Assembly: GCA_030523555.1 (NCBI GenBank)
Contig: JAUNIH010000004.1
Coordinates: forward strand, 1-52,272
Reading direction: 5' to 3'
DNA: 52,272 nucleotides
Source: Erysipelotrichaceae bacterium
Lineage (GTDB): Bacteria; Bacillota_I; Bacilli_A; Erysipelotrichales; Erysipelotrichaceae
Shown here: positions 18,139-25,652 of the stretch, in pieces
How the letters are laid out: every line of letters begins with the position of its first letter
How positions within the stretch are numbered: position 1 is the first letter of the stretch
The notes under the pieces: generated by a model
The model's database searches: none
The model's input: only the letters and a program-made list of their open reading frames with translations
What the model was told of the DNA's origin: nothing
Made by a program: the position numbers and the translations under genes

Positions 18139-19611
18139 TTATAATGTAACGCCTTTTTTGAATATAGCCAGGTCATGATAACCTTCTGCTTCTGCTTTAA
18201 CGAGTTTACCGGAAGCAGTTTCAATAACTTCCTTATAGAGTTTTTCACCCATTTCCTGCAAAGTCTTGTCTTCAATCAGTTCACCGGCATTGAAATCAAT
18301 CCAGTTTTTCTTCTTTTCATATAATGGAGTATTTGAAGAAATCTTGATTGTAGGAACAGGACAGGCAAAAGGTGTACCTCTGCCTGTAGTAAACAGAATG
18401 ATATGTGCACCTGCTGCAGCTAAAGCAGTAGAAGCTACAAGGTCATTACCTGGAGCACTTAAGAGATTAAGACCAGGATTCTTAACCTTCATACCATATT
18501 CCAGAACATCCATAACAGTAGAATCACCAGACTTCTGTACACAACCGTTGGATTTATCTTCCAGAGTGGAAATACCACCCTTTTTGTTACCAGGGGATGG
18601 ATTTTCATAGATAGTCTGATTGTTTGCCTTATAGTAGTTCTTAAAGTTATTGATAAGATCTACAGTCTTATTGAATGTCTCTTCATCCTTGGCTCTGTTC
18701 ATTAACAGCTGTTCAGCACCAAACATTTCCGGAACTTCAGTAAGAATGGTTGTTCCATGATGTCCGATAAGAATGTCGGAGAATCTTCCGACTGTCGGAT
18801 TGGCAGTAATACCCGATAAACCATCAGAACCACCACACTTAAGACCGACAATCAGTTTGGAAGTAGATACCTTTTCTCTCTTGAAGCCTTTTACATATTC
18901 CGCAAGTTCTGCAATAACTTCGAGAGCTTTTTCAACTTCATCCTCATATTCCTGAGCAATCACAAACTTGATATGTTCAGGATCATAGTCAGGCATATGT
19001 TTCTTTATTTCTTCGATATTTGAGTTTTCGCAACCAAGACCTACTACCAGAACACCACCTGCGTTTGGATGACAGATGAGATCTGCAAGTACTTCTCTTG
19101 TGTTTTCCTGATCATCACCCATCTGTGAACATCCATATGGATGATTGAAGGCGATAATTCCTTCCAAAGATCCACCAACATATTTCTGTGCTTCCTGTTC
19201 AATCTTTTTAACTACTGAGTTAACGCAACCTACAGTTGGCATAATCCAGATTTCATTACGTACACCGACTTTACCGTCCTTACGTACATAACCCATAAAA
19301 TAATCTTCACCCAGGTCTTTATCATCACATTTGACAGGATTATAGGTATAGTCATTGATATCACCTAAGGTTGTCCTGATATTATGGACATGGATATGAT
19401 CACCACGTTTGATATCTTCCTTGGCATAGGCAATCAGATTACCGTACTTGATAATTGAATCCCCAACCTTTAAATCACATAAAGCTACCTTATGGCCCTG
19501 ATCGATGTCTTCATTAAGAACAGTACCATCATCAAGTACATAACCTTTAGCTAAAGGTTTAAGCGCAACAATTACATTATCTTTTTCATTAATTTTGATA
19601 TAGTCTTTCAT
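18139..19611 (-). CDS. uxaA: Altronate dehydratase
   Basis: This 490-residue enzyme dehydrates D-altronate to 2-keto-3-deoxygluconate in the galacturonate pathway. It has an N-terminal SAF-type domain (about 1-90) and a large C-terminal catalytic domain. Conserved Cys/His segments include FNHPYGCSQMGDD, VGLGCEN and GLKCGGSDGLSG. Its ATG overlaps the uxaB stop in TAATG, showing tight coupling. Length is that of the full two-domain enzyme. Confidence 0.95.
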   Translation of the reverse strand: MKDYIKINEKDNVIVALKPLAKGYVLDDGTVLNEDIDQGHKVALCDLKVGDSIIKYGNLIAYAKEDIKRGDHIHVHNIRTTLGDINDYTYNPVKCDDKDLGEDYFMGYVRKDGKVGVRNEIWIMPTVGCVNSVVKKIEQEAQKYVGGSLEGIIAFNHPYGCSQMGDDQENTREVLADLICHPNAGGVLVVGLGCENSNIEEIKKHMPDYDPEHIKFVIAQEYEDEVEKALEVIAELAEYVKGFKREKVSTSKLIVGLKCGGSDGLSGITANPTVGRFSDILIGHHGTTILTEVPEMFGAEQLLMNRAKDEETFNKTVDLINNFKNYYKANNQTIYENPSPGNKKGGISTLEDKSNGCVQKSGDSTVMDVLEYGMKVKNPGLNLLSAPGNDLVASTALAAAGAHIILFTTGRGTPFACPVPTIKISSNTPLYEKKKNWIDFNAGELIEDKTLQEMGEKLYKEVIETASGKLVKAEAEGYHDLAIFKKGVTL

Positions 19612-21083
19612 TACAGTTTTTCCATTGCCTTTCTGACACCGTTTGTCTTTATATCATCTAGATATTCAACCACCAGATCTTCAAGTCCAGGAACCTCTGT
19701 AAGATCCTGACCATGGAAATCTGTATTGGATAAATATTTATGAACCAGTTTATTTGATTCAAGATATGAATTAGCCTGGAAGAATTCCAGTACATTTGAA
19801 TCATCCTTAATATCATATACCTGACCGAAGCGATGTCCTTTCAGAACATGATCCACAATTCTTTCACCGTTATAGAAAGCTATAAGAGCTGCCAGGGAGA
19901 AAGTAAGGTGTGTAGGAAGTTCATTATATTTCTCAAGATATCCAAGTAATGAAGGAAGACATCTTGCACGCCACTTGGATACGGAGTTAAGTGATATAGC
20001 CAGCAGCTGATGTTTGATAAACGGATTATTGAATCTGTCTACAACCGCATCCGCAAATTCTTCCAGTTCTTCTTTTGGTAAAGATAATGTCGGAATAACT
20101 TCCTTATGCAAAGTATCCAGCATGAACTGTTTTACCAGATCATCTTCCATTGATTCCTTAACCGTATCATTACCCATCAGGAATGATGCCAGTACAAATG
20201 ATGTATGTGCACCATTGAGAATTCTTACCTTACGCTGTTTGTATGGTTTCTGATTATCAGTGAATATGACATCCATACCAGGCTTATCAGCTAAAGGTTT
20301 ATCCATAGGGAATTCTTTGGATATATCTTTTTCTGATTCAATTACCCATAAGGCAAATGGTTCAGCAGTATTCAGCAGTTCATCATTATATCCAAGATTG
20401 GCACTGATCTGATCAATTTCATCTCTAGGATATCCGGTAACAATTCTGTCTACAAGAGTAGAAGCGAATACACATGATTCGTTAACCCACTTTTTGAATC
20501 CTTCATCCATGTTCCATAAATCAATATACTGATTTACACATTTCTTTAAAGCCTGACCGTTATCATCAATAAGTTCTACCGGCAGCATCACGAGTCCCTT
20601 CTCAGGATCTCCATTAAACGCTTTATATCTTGCCTCTAAAAACTGAGTAAGTTTAGCTGGGAATGTGATATTCTTTTTTTCTTCGTATTCATCATCAGCA
20701 CTGAATACGATACCTGCTTCTGTAGTATTTGATACCACAAATCTCAGTTCAGGTTCCTTAGCCAGTGCGATATATCTGTCATAGTCAAGATATACACTAA
20801 CCGCATCAGAACAGCAGGTAATCACTCTTGTCTCCACATATTTCTTTCCTTCAACAAGACCTCTTAACTGTAAAGTATATAAACAGTCCTGATCCTTGTA
20901 TTTATCAAGATTGCCTCTAGGTGTTGATTTGATCAGTACAACATTGCCATTGAAATCCGTCTTCTCATTTGCCAGATCAATAAAGTATTCAACAAAGCCT
21001 CTTAAAAAATTTCCTTCGCCAAACTGAATAACCTTAACCGGTCTTTCAACAACAGGAACTATCTTAGAATTAATTATTTCCAT
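19611..21083 (-). CDS. uxaB: Tagaturonate reductase
   Basis: This 490-residue protein belongs to the mannitol dehydrogenase/polyol-type family. The N-terminal Rossmann region VIQFGEGNFLRGF is followed by the C-terminal helical substrate domain (NGAHTSFVLASFL). It reduces D-tagaturonate to D-altronate with NADH. It is the first gene of uxaB-uxaA-kduI and has the RBS AAAGGGG. An extended -10 box lies at 21107 and an operator at 21123. The uronate isomerase uxaC that should feed it is not in the window. Confidence 0.94.
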   Translation of the reverse strand: MEIINSKIVPVVERPVKVIQFGEGNFLRGFVEYFIDLANEKTDFNGNVVLIKSTPRGNLDKYKDQDCLYTLQLRGLVEGKKYVETRVITCCSDAVSVYLDYDRYIALAKEPELRFVVSNTTEAGIVFSADDEYEEKKNITFPAKLTQFLEARYKAFNGDPEKGLVMLPVELIDDNGQALKKCVNQYIDLWNMDEGFKKWVNESCVFASTLVDRIVTGYPRDEIDQISANLGYNDELLNTAEPFALWVIESEKDISKEFPMDKPLADKPGMDVIFTDNQKPYKQRKVRILNGAHTSFVLASFLMGNDTVKESMEDDLVKQFMLDTLHKEVIPTLSLPKEELEEFADAVVDRFNNPFIKHQLLAISLNSVSKWRARCLPSLLGYLEKYNELPTHLTFSLAALIAFYNGERIVDHVLKGHRFGQVYDIKDDSNVLEFFQANSYLESNKLVHKYLSNTDFHGQDLTEVPGLEDLVVEYLDDIKTNGVRKAMEKL

Positions 21084-21106
21084 ACTATTCCCCTTTATTC
21101 CTAATT

Positions 21107-21136
21107 ATTATAACATCTAAAAAGAAAACGTTTACA
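21107..21136. promoter_or_regulatory. uxaB extended -10 and shared operator
   Basis: On the minus strand TG-T-TATAAT gives an extended -10 box for uxaB (TATAAT at 21107-21112). The operator AGAAAACGTTTACA at 21123-21136 matches the cre consensus at 13 of 14 positions. It shares GAAAACGTTTACA with the site at 17151. It lies between the divergent uxaB and pectin methylesterase genes and could control both. Confidence 0.7.
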
Positions 21137-21168
21137 TAAGGTTATAATAATTTATAGAAAGTAAATTT

Positions 21169-22041
21169 ATGATTAAAACAAAAAATAAATATTTTACCGA
21201 TTTACAGGAAGCATTAGACAGTATTGAATATTCTGATTCAGAAACTGTTATCGAGCTTGATAATGATACCTATTACGGTCAGTTTACAGTAGATAAACCC
21301 AATATAACCATTATGGGTAATGGTTCTGTTATTACCGGTTCTTTATATGGACACGAAATACTTGATGACGGTTATAAAAGAGGAACCTTCAATACATATA
21401 CCCTGTTTATAGATGCGGATAATGTTAAACTCTATGATCTGTGCATTATGAATAATGCCGGATACGGAAAAGATATCGGGCAGGCTATAGCCTTAATGTC
21501 TAACGGTGACAATCTTAGGGTATACAACTGTGAAATAATTTCCTATCAGGATACCCTCTTCATCGGACCTTTACCTGAAAAAGAGATAGAACCAGGTGGT
21601 TTTAAAGGTCCTATGCAGAATAAGGAAAGAAGACATATCACCAATTATTTTGAAGATACCTATATTTCCGGATCCATAGACTTTATATTCGGATCAGGTA
21701 GCGCATATTTCAACTCATGTGTTTTATATTCAAGAAATATAAACGCTGAAATAAACGGGTATGTCTGTGCCCCGTCTACCATAAAAGAATATCCGGGATT
21801 TATATTCAATTACTGTGAGTTTTTATCAGACTGTAAAGATAATTCCGTATACCTGGCAAGGCCATGGCGCAATAACGCAAAGGTTTATATAAAGAATTCT
21901 TATATCGGAAAACATATAAAACCTGAAGGATATCATGACTGGGATAAAACAGAAGCCCGGAATACAGTAGAATTCGTTGAAGAAAACAATATAAATGCGA
22001 ATACTCCAGAAAGAGTATCATGGGCAAAAGTTATCAAATAA
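21169..22041 (+). CDS. CE8 pectin methylesterase, cytoplasmic
   Basis: This 290-residue right-handed beta-helix enzyme carries the CE8 signatures: Gln105 in GQA, Gln127-Asp128 in YQDTL, Asp171 in GSIDFIFG, and Arg231/Trp233 in ARPW. It removes methyl esters from galacturonate residues. There is no signal peptide, whereas most CE8 enzymes are secreted, so it should act on imported oligomers. It is divergent from uxaB and shares the operator at 21123-21136. The RBS is weak. It is followed at once by a strong terminator. Confidence 0.9.
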   Translation: MIKTKNKYFTDLQEALDSIEYSDSETVIELDNDTYYGQFTVDKPNITIMGNGSVITGSLYGHEILDDGYKRGTFNTYTLFIDADNVKLYDLCIMNNAGYGKDIGQAIALMSNGDNLRVYNCEIISYQDTLFIGPLPEKEIEPGGFKGPMQNKERRHITNYFEDTYISGSIDFIFGSGSAYFNSCVLYSRNINAEINGYVCAPSTIKEYPGFIFNYCEFLSDCKDNSVYLARPWRNNAKVYIKNSYIGKHIKPEGYHDWDKTEARNTVEFVEENNINANTPERVSWAKVIK

Positions 22042-22075
22042 AAGCGTTATCTTAAGAGGATAACGCTTCTTTGTT
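22042..22075. terminator. Bidirectional terminator
   Basis: A 10-bp stem AAGCGTTATC (22042-22051) / GATAACGCTT (22059-22068) has a 7-nt loop and a T-rich tail on the plus strand, with TTTTATTT on the minus side. It ends both the methylesterase gene and the convergent MATE gene, whose stop codon lies in the loop. Confidence 0.85.
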
Positions 22076-23401
22076 TTTTCTTAGAAGAATTATGACAAAT
22101 ATCCATAAGACAACCATGGTAATACCCCAGCTTAAGGGATAGGTAAACATGACTGTTTCAATTTTTCTGTATCTGTCAAACATTGCATAAATCCATAAGA
22201 GTCTGGTACCGCAAACTCCCAGCATCATTGTAACAGTAGGAATAATTGAATATTTAAGACCTCTTAATACGGATACGGCAAGCTGCATAACGGCGTAGAG
22301 TATATATGAATACAAAGCGAAATGTATTCTGATAATACCACAGTCAATAACCGCCTGATCTGTAGAATAGATACCTATCAGCTGACGGTCAAAGAAATAG
22401 GCAATAAGCGCAATACCACTACAGGTAATAAACATGATTAATAATGTAGATTTGATGGTACCGATAATTCTGTCGTATTTTTTGGCACCGGCATTTTGTG
22501 ATACATAGGTCAAGGCACCACTTGCAAGGCCCTGAACTGTACCATTGGCAAATCCTTCAACTGAACTTGCAGCACCACACCCTGACATCATCGTTGAACC
22601 GAACGAATTGATTGATGACTGAATTACGACATTACTTATCGCAAACATCGTACTCTGTAAACCTGCAGGAACACCTAATATAAGTATTTCTTTAAGACTG
22701 TTCCAGTCGATTTTAAGATTGCTTAAAGAAAGAGCATAATCCCCTTCCTCGTTTCTTAAAAGATTAATCACCAGGAACGCACTTATAAACTGTGATACAA
22801 CCGTAGCGATCGCTACGCCATCAACAGTCATCTTAAATACGACAACTAAAAATATATTCAGAACAACATTAATACCGCCTGATAATAACAGGAAGAATAA
22901 AGGTCTCTTGGAATCCCCTTTTGATCTTAAGGCTGCAGATCCGAATTCATATACCAGCATTGGCGGCATGGATATGAAATATATTTTCAGATATAAAGTT
23001 GATAAATCGATAAGATTATCCGGTGTATTCATATAGATTAAAGCCGTTCTTGAGATACATATTCCGAATATCATCAGGCCGATACCGCAGATAAACGCAA
23101 AAAGAATTGCGGTATGTAAAGATTTTGATATGGCTTCTCTTTTACCTTCCCCTATCTTTCTGGCAATATGAACATTTACGCCTATTGCCATACCTGTAAA
23201 AAGATTGATGAAAAGATGTATCAGATGATTTGTACTGGTAACAGCTGCAAGACATTCAGATCCTGCAAATCTTCCTACAACTACAACATCCATCGCATTA
23301 AAGAGTAACTGAAGAATATTGGTCGCAATCAAAGGAACAGAGAAAGTAAGTATCCCCTTTAATATAGACCCATTCAGCATATCAAGTTCATTCTTTTTCA
23401 T
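22052..23401 (-). CDS. MATE-family efflux transporter
   Basis: This 449-residue, 12-helix membrane protein is of the MATE/NorM-MepA type, with two pseudo-symmetric halves. Segments such as SVPLIATNILQLLFNAMD in helix 1, GRFAGSECLAA, and the second-half ILGVPAGLQSTM are typical. It exports organic cations or drugs, driven by Na+ or H+. No Shine-Dalgarno sequence precedes the ATG; an extended -10 box lies 9 nt upstream. It is not obviously tied to pectin metabolism. Confidence 0.88.
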   Translation of the reverse strand: MKKNELDMLNGSILKGILTFSVPLIATNILQLLFNAMDVVVVGRFAGSECLAAVTSTNHLIHLFINLFTGMAIGVNVHIARKIGEGKREAISKSLHTAILFAFICGIGLMIFGICISRTALIYMNTPDNLIDLSTLYLKIYFISMPPMLVYEFGSAALRSKGDSKRPLFFLLLSGGINVVLNIFLVVVFKMTVDGVAIATVVSQFISAFLVINLLRNEEGDYALSLSNLKIDWNSLKEILILGVPAGLQSTMFAISNVVIQSSINSFGSTMMSGCGAASSVEGFANGTVQGLASGALTYVSQNAGAKKYDRIIGTIKSTLLIMFITCSGIALIAYFFDRQLIGIYSTDQAVIDCGIIRIHFALYSYILYAVMQLAVSVLRGLKYSIIPTVTMMLGVCGTRLLWIYAMFDRYRKIETVMFTYPLSWGITMVVLWIFVIILLRKNKEALSS

Positions 23402-23410
23402 ACGTTATAA

Positions 23411-23419
23411 AGTATAGCA
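23411..23419 (-). promoter_or_regulatory. Extended -10 box of MATE gene
   Basis: TG-C-TATACT on the minus strand ends 9 nt before the ATG. There is no RBS, so the mRNA leader would be about 2-3 nt or absent. Confidence 0.55.
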
Positions 23420-23472
23420 CCAATACAAAATATTAAAGATAGAAAAAGATGACAGTATCATCTTTCATATAT

Positions 23473-24213
23473 TTATTCAAATGGTTTTAATATATCGTTC
23501 AGAAACCTTATGGAATCATCTACCCAGTGCAAAGCTTCAGGATCAAGTGTAAAATCAGGGGATCCATTCACATATCTGTCGCCTGTAGAGAAACCATGAG
23601 GACCATATTCATAGATATGAGCTTCATATGGAATATCGTAAGTCTTGAATTTTTCTATAGCCTCTAAAGTATTCTCTACCGGAACACTCTGATCAGTCAT
23701 TGTATGAAAAATAAAGACAGGACAGATATCTTTTCTGAAGTAATCAGTAAGACCTGGAGCGGTTGGATTGTATATATGCGTAGTTTCTTCGTTAAGAACC
23801 GGATAGCCCAGTATCAAAGCGCCAGGCATTTCTTCACTTAAAAGTGTTCCCGCCGCTGCAAGATGTCCACCTGCTGAGAATCCGATTACTGCAATCTTAT
23901 CTTTATCGGTCATTGTTTCATTACTGTGATCTTTGATATAAGTCATGGCTGAAACATAATCTTCTAAAGGCAAAGGCCAAATTTTATATTCCATAATTGA
24001 ATAATAAAGGATATATACATTATAGCCTTTTGCGTAATATGACATACCTACAGGTTCAGATTCTCTGTATGAACAATGATTATATCCTCCGCCAGGTATA
24101 ACCAGAATTGCGGGTCTAAGATTAATCTGCTCAAAACCTTCCGTATCAGTCCAGATGTAGGATCTCATATGGACGTTACGCTCTTTATTAAGAATTATAT
24201 CTTCATATTTCAT
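23473..24213 (-). CDS. Alpha/beta-hydrolase, acetyl esterase-like
   Basis: This 246-residue serine esterase has an oxyanion-hole segment, IPGGGYNHCS (39-48). The nucleophile elbow GFSAGGH carries Ser113, with Asp174 and His206 (in GPHGF) as the probable triad. It resembles acetylxylan/feruloyl-esterase-like alpha/beta hydrolases and has no signal peptide. Next to the pectin locus, it could remove acetyl groups from imported oligosaccharides. The ATG has no RBS and lies 6 nt after an extended -10 box. Confidence 0.8.
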   Translation of the reverse strand: MKYEDIILNKERNVHMRSYIWTDTEGFEQINLRPAILVIPGGGYNHCSYRESEPVGMSYYAKGYNVYILYYSIMEYKIWPLPLEDYVSAMTYIKDHSNETMTDKDKIAVIGFSAGGHLAAAGTLLSEEMPGALILGYPVLNEETTHIYNPTAPGLTDYFRKDICPVFIFHTMTDQSVPVENTLEAIEKFKTYDIPYEAHIYEYGPHGFSTGDRYVNGSPDFTLDPEALHWVDDSIRFLNDILKPFE

Positions 24214-24219
24214 ATATAA

Positions 24220-24228
24220 ATCATAGCA
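24220..24228 (-). promoter_or_regulatory. Extended -10 box of esterase gene
   Basis: TG-C-TATGAT on the minus strand, then 6 nt, then ATG. With a normal 6-7 nt spacing the transcript would begin at or next to the A of the start codon. Confidence 0.6.
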
Positions 24229-24230
24229 CT

Positions 24231-24261
24231 AAAAAAGCCTTAAGGAATTAACCCAAGGCTT
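24231..24261 (-). terminator. Terminator after tRNA-Glu
   Basis: Stem AAGCCTT (24235-24241) / AAGGCTT (24255-24261). On the minus strand it is followed by six U. It ends the infC-rpmI-rplT-tRNA unit. Confidence 0.75.
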
Positions 24262-24274
24262 CTTAATCATTAAA

Positions 24275-24350
24275 TGGTGATCTGTACGGGATTCGAACCC
24301 GTGAATGTCGCCTTGAGAGGGCGATGTGTTAACCGTTTCACCAACAGACC
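24275..24350 (-). tRNA. tRNA-Glu (CUC anticodon)
   Basis: The cloverleaf is complete at 76 nt with an encoded CCA (24275-24277). The acceptor stem GGTCTGT/ACAGATC has one G-U pair. The anticodon loop CTCTCAA (24313-24319 on the complement) gives anticodon CUC at 24315-24317, and the T-arm is standard (GGGTTCGAATCCC). The mature 5' end directly touches the U-tract of the rplT terminator. No separate promoter is visible. Confidence 0.93.
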
Positions 24351-24371
24351 AAAAAGAGCCGAAGCTCTTTT
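24351..24371 (-). terminator. UUCG-loop terminator between rplT and tRNA-Glu
   Basis: AAAAGAGC (24364-24371 complement) and GCTCTTTT pair across a TTCG tetraloop, followed by five U that run straight into the tRNA 5' end. It lies 2 nt after the rplT stop. Confidence 0.8.
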
Positions 24372-24373
24372 GA

Positions 24374-24733
24374 TTAAGCTATTTTGCCGTTTTTGGCGAT
24401 GTCACAGAATTTTGTGAAATCTTCAGGATTGTGAATAGCGATTTCAGAAAGCATCTTTCTGTTGACAGTTACACCGGCTTCTTTTAAACCGTGCATCATC
24501 TTTGAATATGATAAACCGTTCATTCTGGCTGCCGCATTGATTCTGGCAATCCACAGCTTACGCATATTTCTCTTTGTCTGTTTTCTGTCGATATAAGAAT
24601 ATCTCCATGAACGCATAACCTGTTCATGAGCTGTTCTGTACAGTAAATGCTTGGAACCGAAATAGCCCTTAGCTGACTTTAAGATTTTCTTTCTTCTGTT
24701 TCTTGTAGGAGTTGAACCTTTTACTCTTGCCAT
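24374..24733 (-). CDS. rplT: 50S ribosomal protein L20
   Basis: This is a 119-residue basic protein beginning [19 protein letters not shown]. It carries the conserved [15 protein letters not shown] and [12 protein letters not shown] segments that bind 23S rRNA, and its length is normal. It is the third gene of infC-rpmI-rplT. In Firmicutes L20 binds the operon leader and represses its own synthesis, and a leader with competing hairpins is visible upstream of infC. A good RBS (AGGAGGATAAAAG) precedes it. Confidence 0.97.
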   Translation of the reverse strand: MARVKGSTPTRNRRKKILKSAKGYFGSKHLLYRTAHEQVMRSWRYSYIDRKQTKRNMRKLWIARINAAARMNGLSYSKMMHGLKEAGVTVNRKMLSEIAIHNPEDFTKFCDIAKNGKIA

Positions 24734-24747
24734 ATTCTTTTATCCTC

Positions 24748-24942
24748 CTATCCCTGCAGTAAATCTCTTACTCTTTTAACAGTAGAGTTTGAAGTAATTG
24801 ATGGTTTGTGCAGATTCTTGTTCTGTTTGTGAGTTTTGTTGGTAGCGAAGTGTGAAGTATAGTTGGATCTCTTCATGAACTTGCCTGTACCAGTGACTTT
24901 TATTCTTTTCTTAAAAGTCTGTTTAGTTTTCATCTTTGGCAT
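24748..24942 (-). CDS. rpmI: 50S ribosomal protein L35
   Basis: This 64-residue protein starts MPKMKTKQTFKKRIKVTGTG, the L35 signature. The frame runs upstream to 24981 into infC, but the ATG at 24942 has AAGGAG 8 nt upstream and gives the standard N-terminus. It lies between infC and rplT in the conserved order. Confidence 0.97.
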   Translation of the reverse strand: MPKMKTKQTFKKRIKVTGTGKFMKRSNYTSHFATNKTHKQNKNLHKPSITSNSTVKRVRDLLQG

Positions 24943-24953
24943 AATCTTTCTCC

Positions 24954-25478
24954 TTATTTCTTCTTTGGTGTCAAAACACAAGACATGATGTTACCTTCCA
25001 GTTTAGGCATTTTATCAACGGATGCGATCGGAGACATCTGATCAATAAAATCATTCATGATCTTAAGACCGACTTCCTGTCTTGTCATCATTCTTCCACG
25101 GAAACGCATATCAATCTTGACTTTCATACCTGACTCAACCCATTTTGTAGCCTGTTTGAGTTTGGTATTGAAATCATTGGTATCAATTACCGGAGACAGA
25201 CGCAGAGGTTTGATTTCGGTATTTGACTGATTCTTTTTCGCTTCCTTGGCTTTCTTCTGCTGATCGAATTTGTACTTGCCGTAATCCAGAATTTTACATA
25301 CTGGTGGCTGCGCGTTTGGTGCAACACATAATAAATCGAGCTCACTGTCGTAAGCAATCTGTAATGCATCATACTTAGACATAACGCCCATCTGGCTTCC
25401 ATCTGGGCCGATGACCATAACTTCTTTAAAGCGGATAGCTTCATTTACTAGATCATCATTTCCACGTTTTCTTGTAAT
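24954..25478 (-). CDS. infC: Translation initiation factor IF-3 (AUU start)
   Basis: This is a 174-residue IF-3. The N-terminal domain contains VNEAIRFKEVMVIGPDGSQ and the C-terminal domain carries the conserved GKYKFDQQKKAKE and SGMKVKIDMRFRGR segments. The first ATG in frame (25418) would remove the essential N-terminal strand. An in-frame TAA precedes the codons ATT ACA AGA AAA, and GGGGG lies 9 nt before that ATT. An ATT start at 25478 is therefore predicted. Rare AUU starts are known for infC and let IF-3 repress its own translation. Confidence 0.9.
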   Translation of the reverse strand: MTRKRGNDDLVNEAIRFKEVMVIGPDGSQMGVMSKYDALQIAYDSELDLLCVAPNAQPPVCKILDYGKYKFDQQKKAKEAKKNQSNTEIKPLRLSPVIDTNDFNTKLKQATKWVESGMKVKIDMRFRGRMMTRQEVGLKIMNDFIDQMSPIASVDKMPKLEGNIMSCVLTPKKK

Positions 25479-25500
25479 AGTTTTTTACCCCCAAATTAAA

Positions 25501-25600
25501 TAAAAAGTGAGACAGAGCCCACTTTAAATATCGCACATATCAGTAGCAATAATACCCAGGTTCTTAGAACGTCAGGTGAGAAGTGGCCTTCTTCTTTCTA
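25501..25600 (-). promoter_or_regulatory. L20-type ribosomal leader with attenuator
   Basis: The leader contains a terminator-like hairpin (AGTGGG..., 25502-25523, followed by five U) just before infC. Its 5' arm AAGTGG (25519-25524) can instead pair with CCACTT (25581-25586 complement) upstream. This gives competing terminator/antiterminator folds. Position and logic match the Firmicutes L20 leader. The assignment rests on pairing by eye. Confidence 0.75.
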
Positions 25601-25621
25601 CAAACTTTTTATTACTAAATT

Positions 25622-25650
25622 ATTTAAACATACGTAATGTTTAAAGTCAA
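25622..25650 (-). promoter_or_regulatory. infC operon promoter with overlapping inverted repeat
   Basis: TTGACT (25645-25650), 17 nt, then TTAAAT (25622-25627) make a plausible sigma-A promoter. A perfect 9-bp inverted repeat TTTAAACAT / ATGTTTAAA (25623-25631 and 25637-25645) covers the spacer and part of the -10. It looks like an operator. Confidence 0.6.
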
Positions 25651-25652
25651 TA

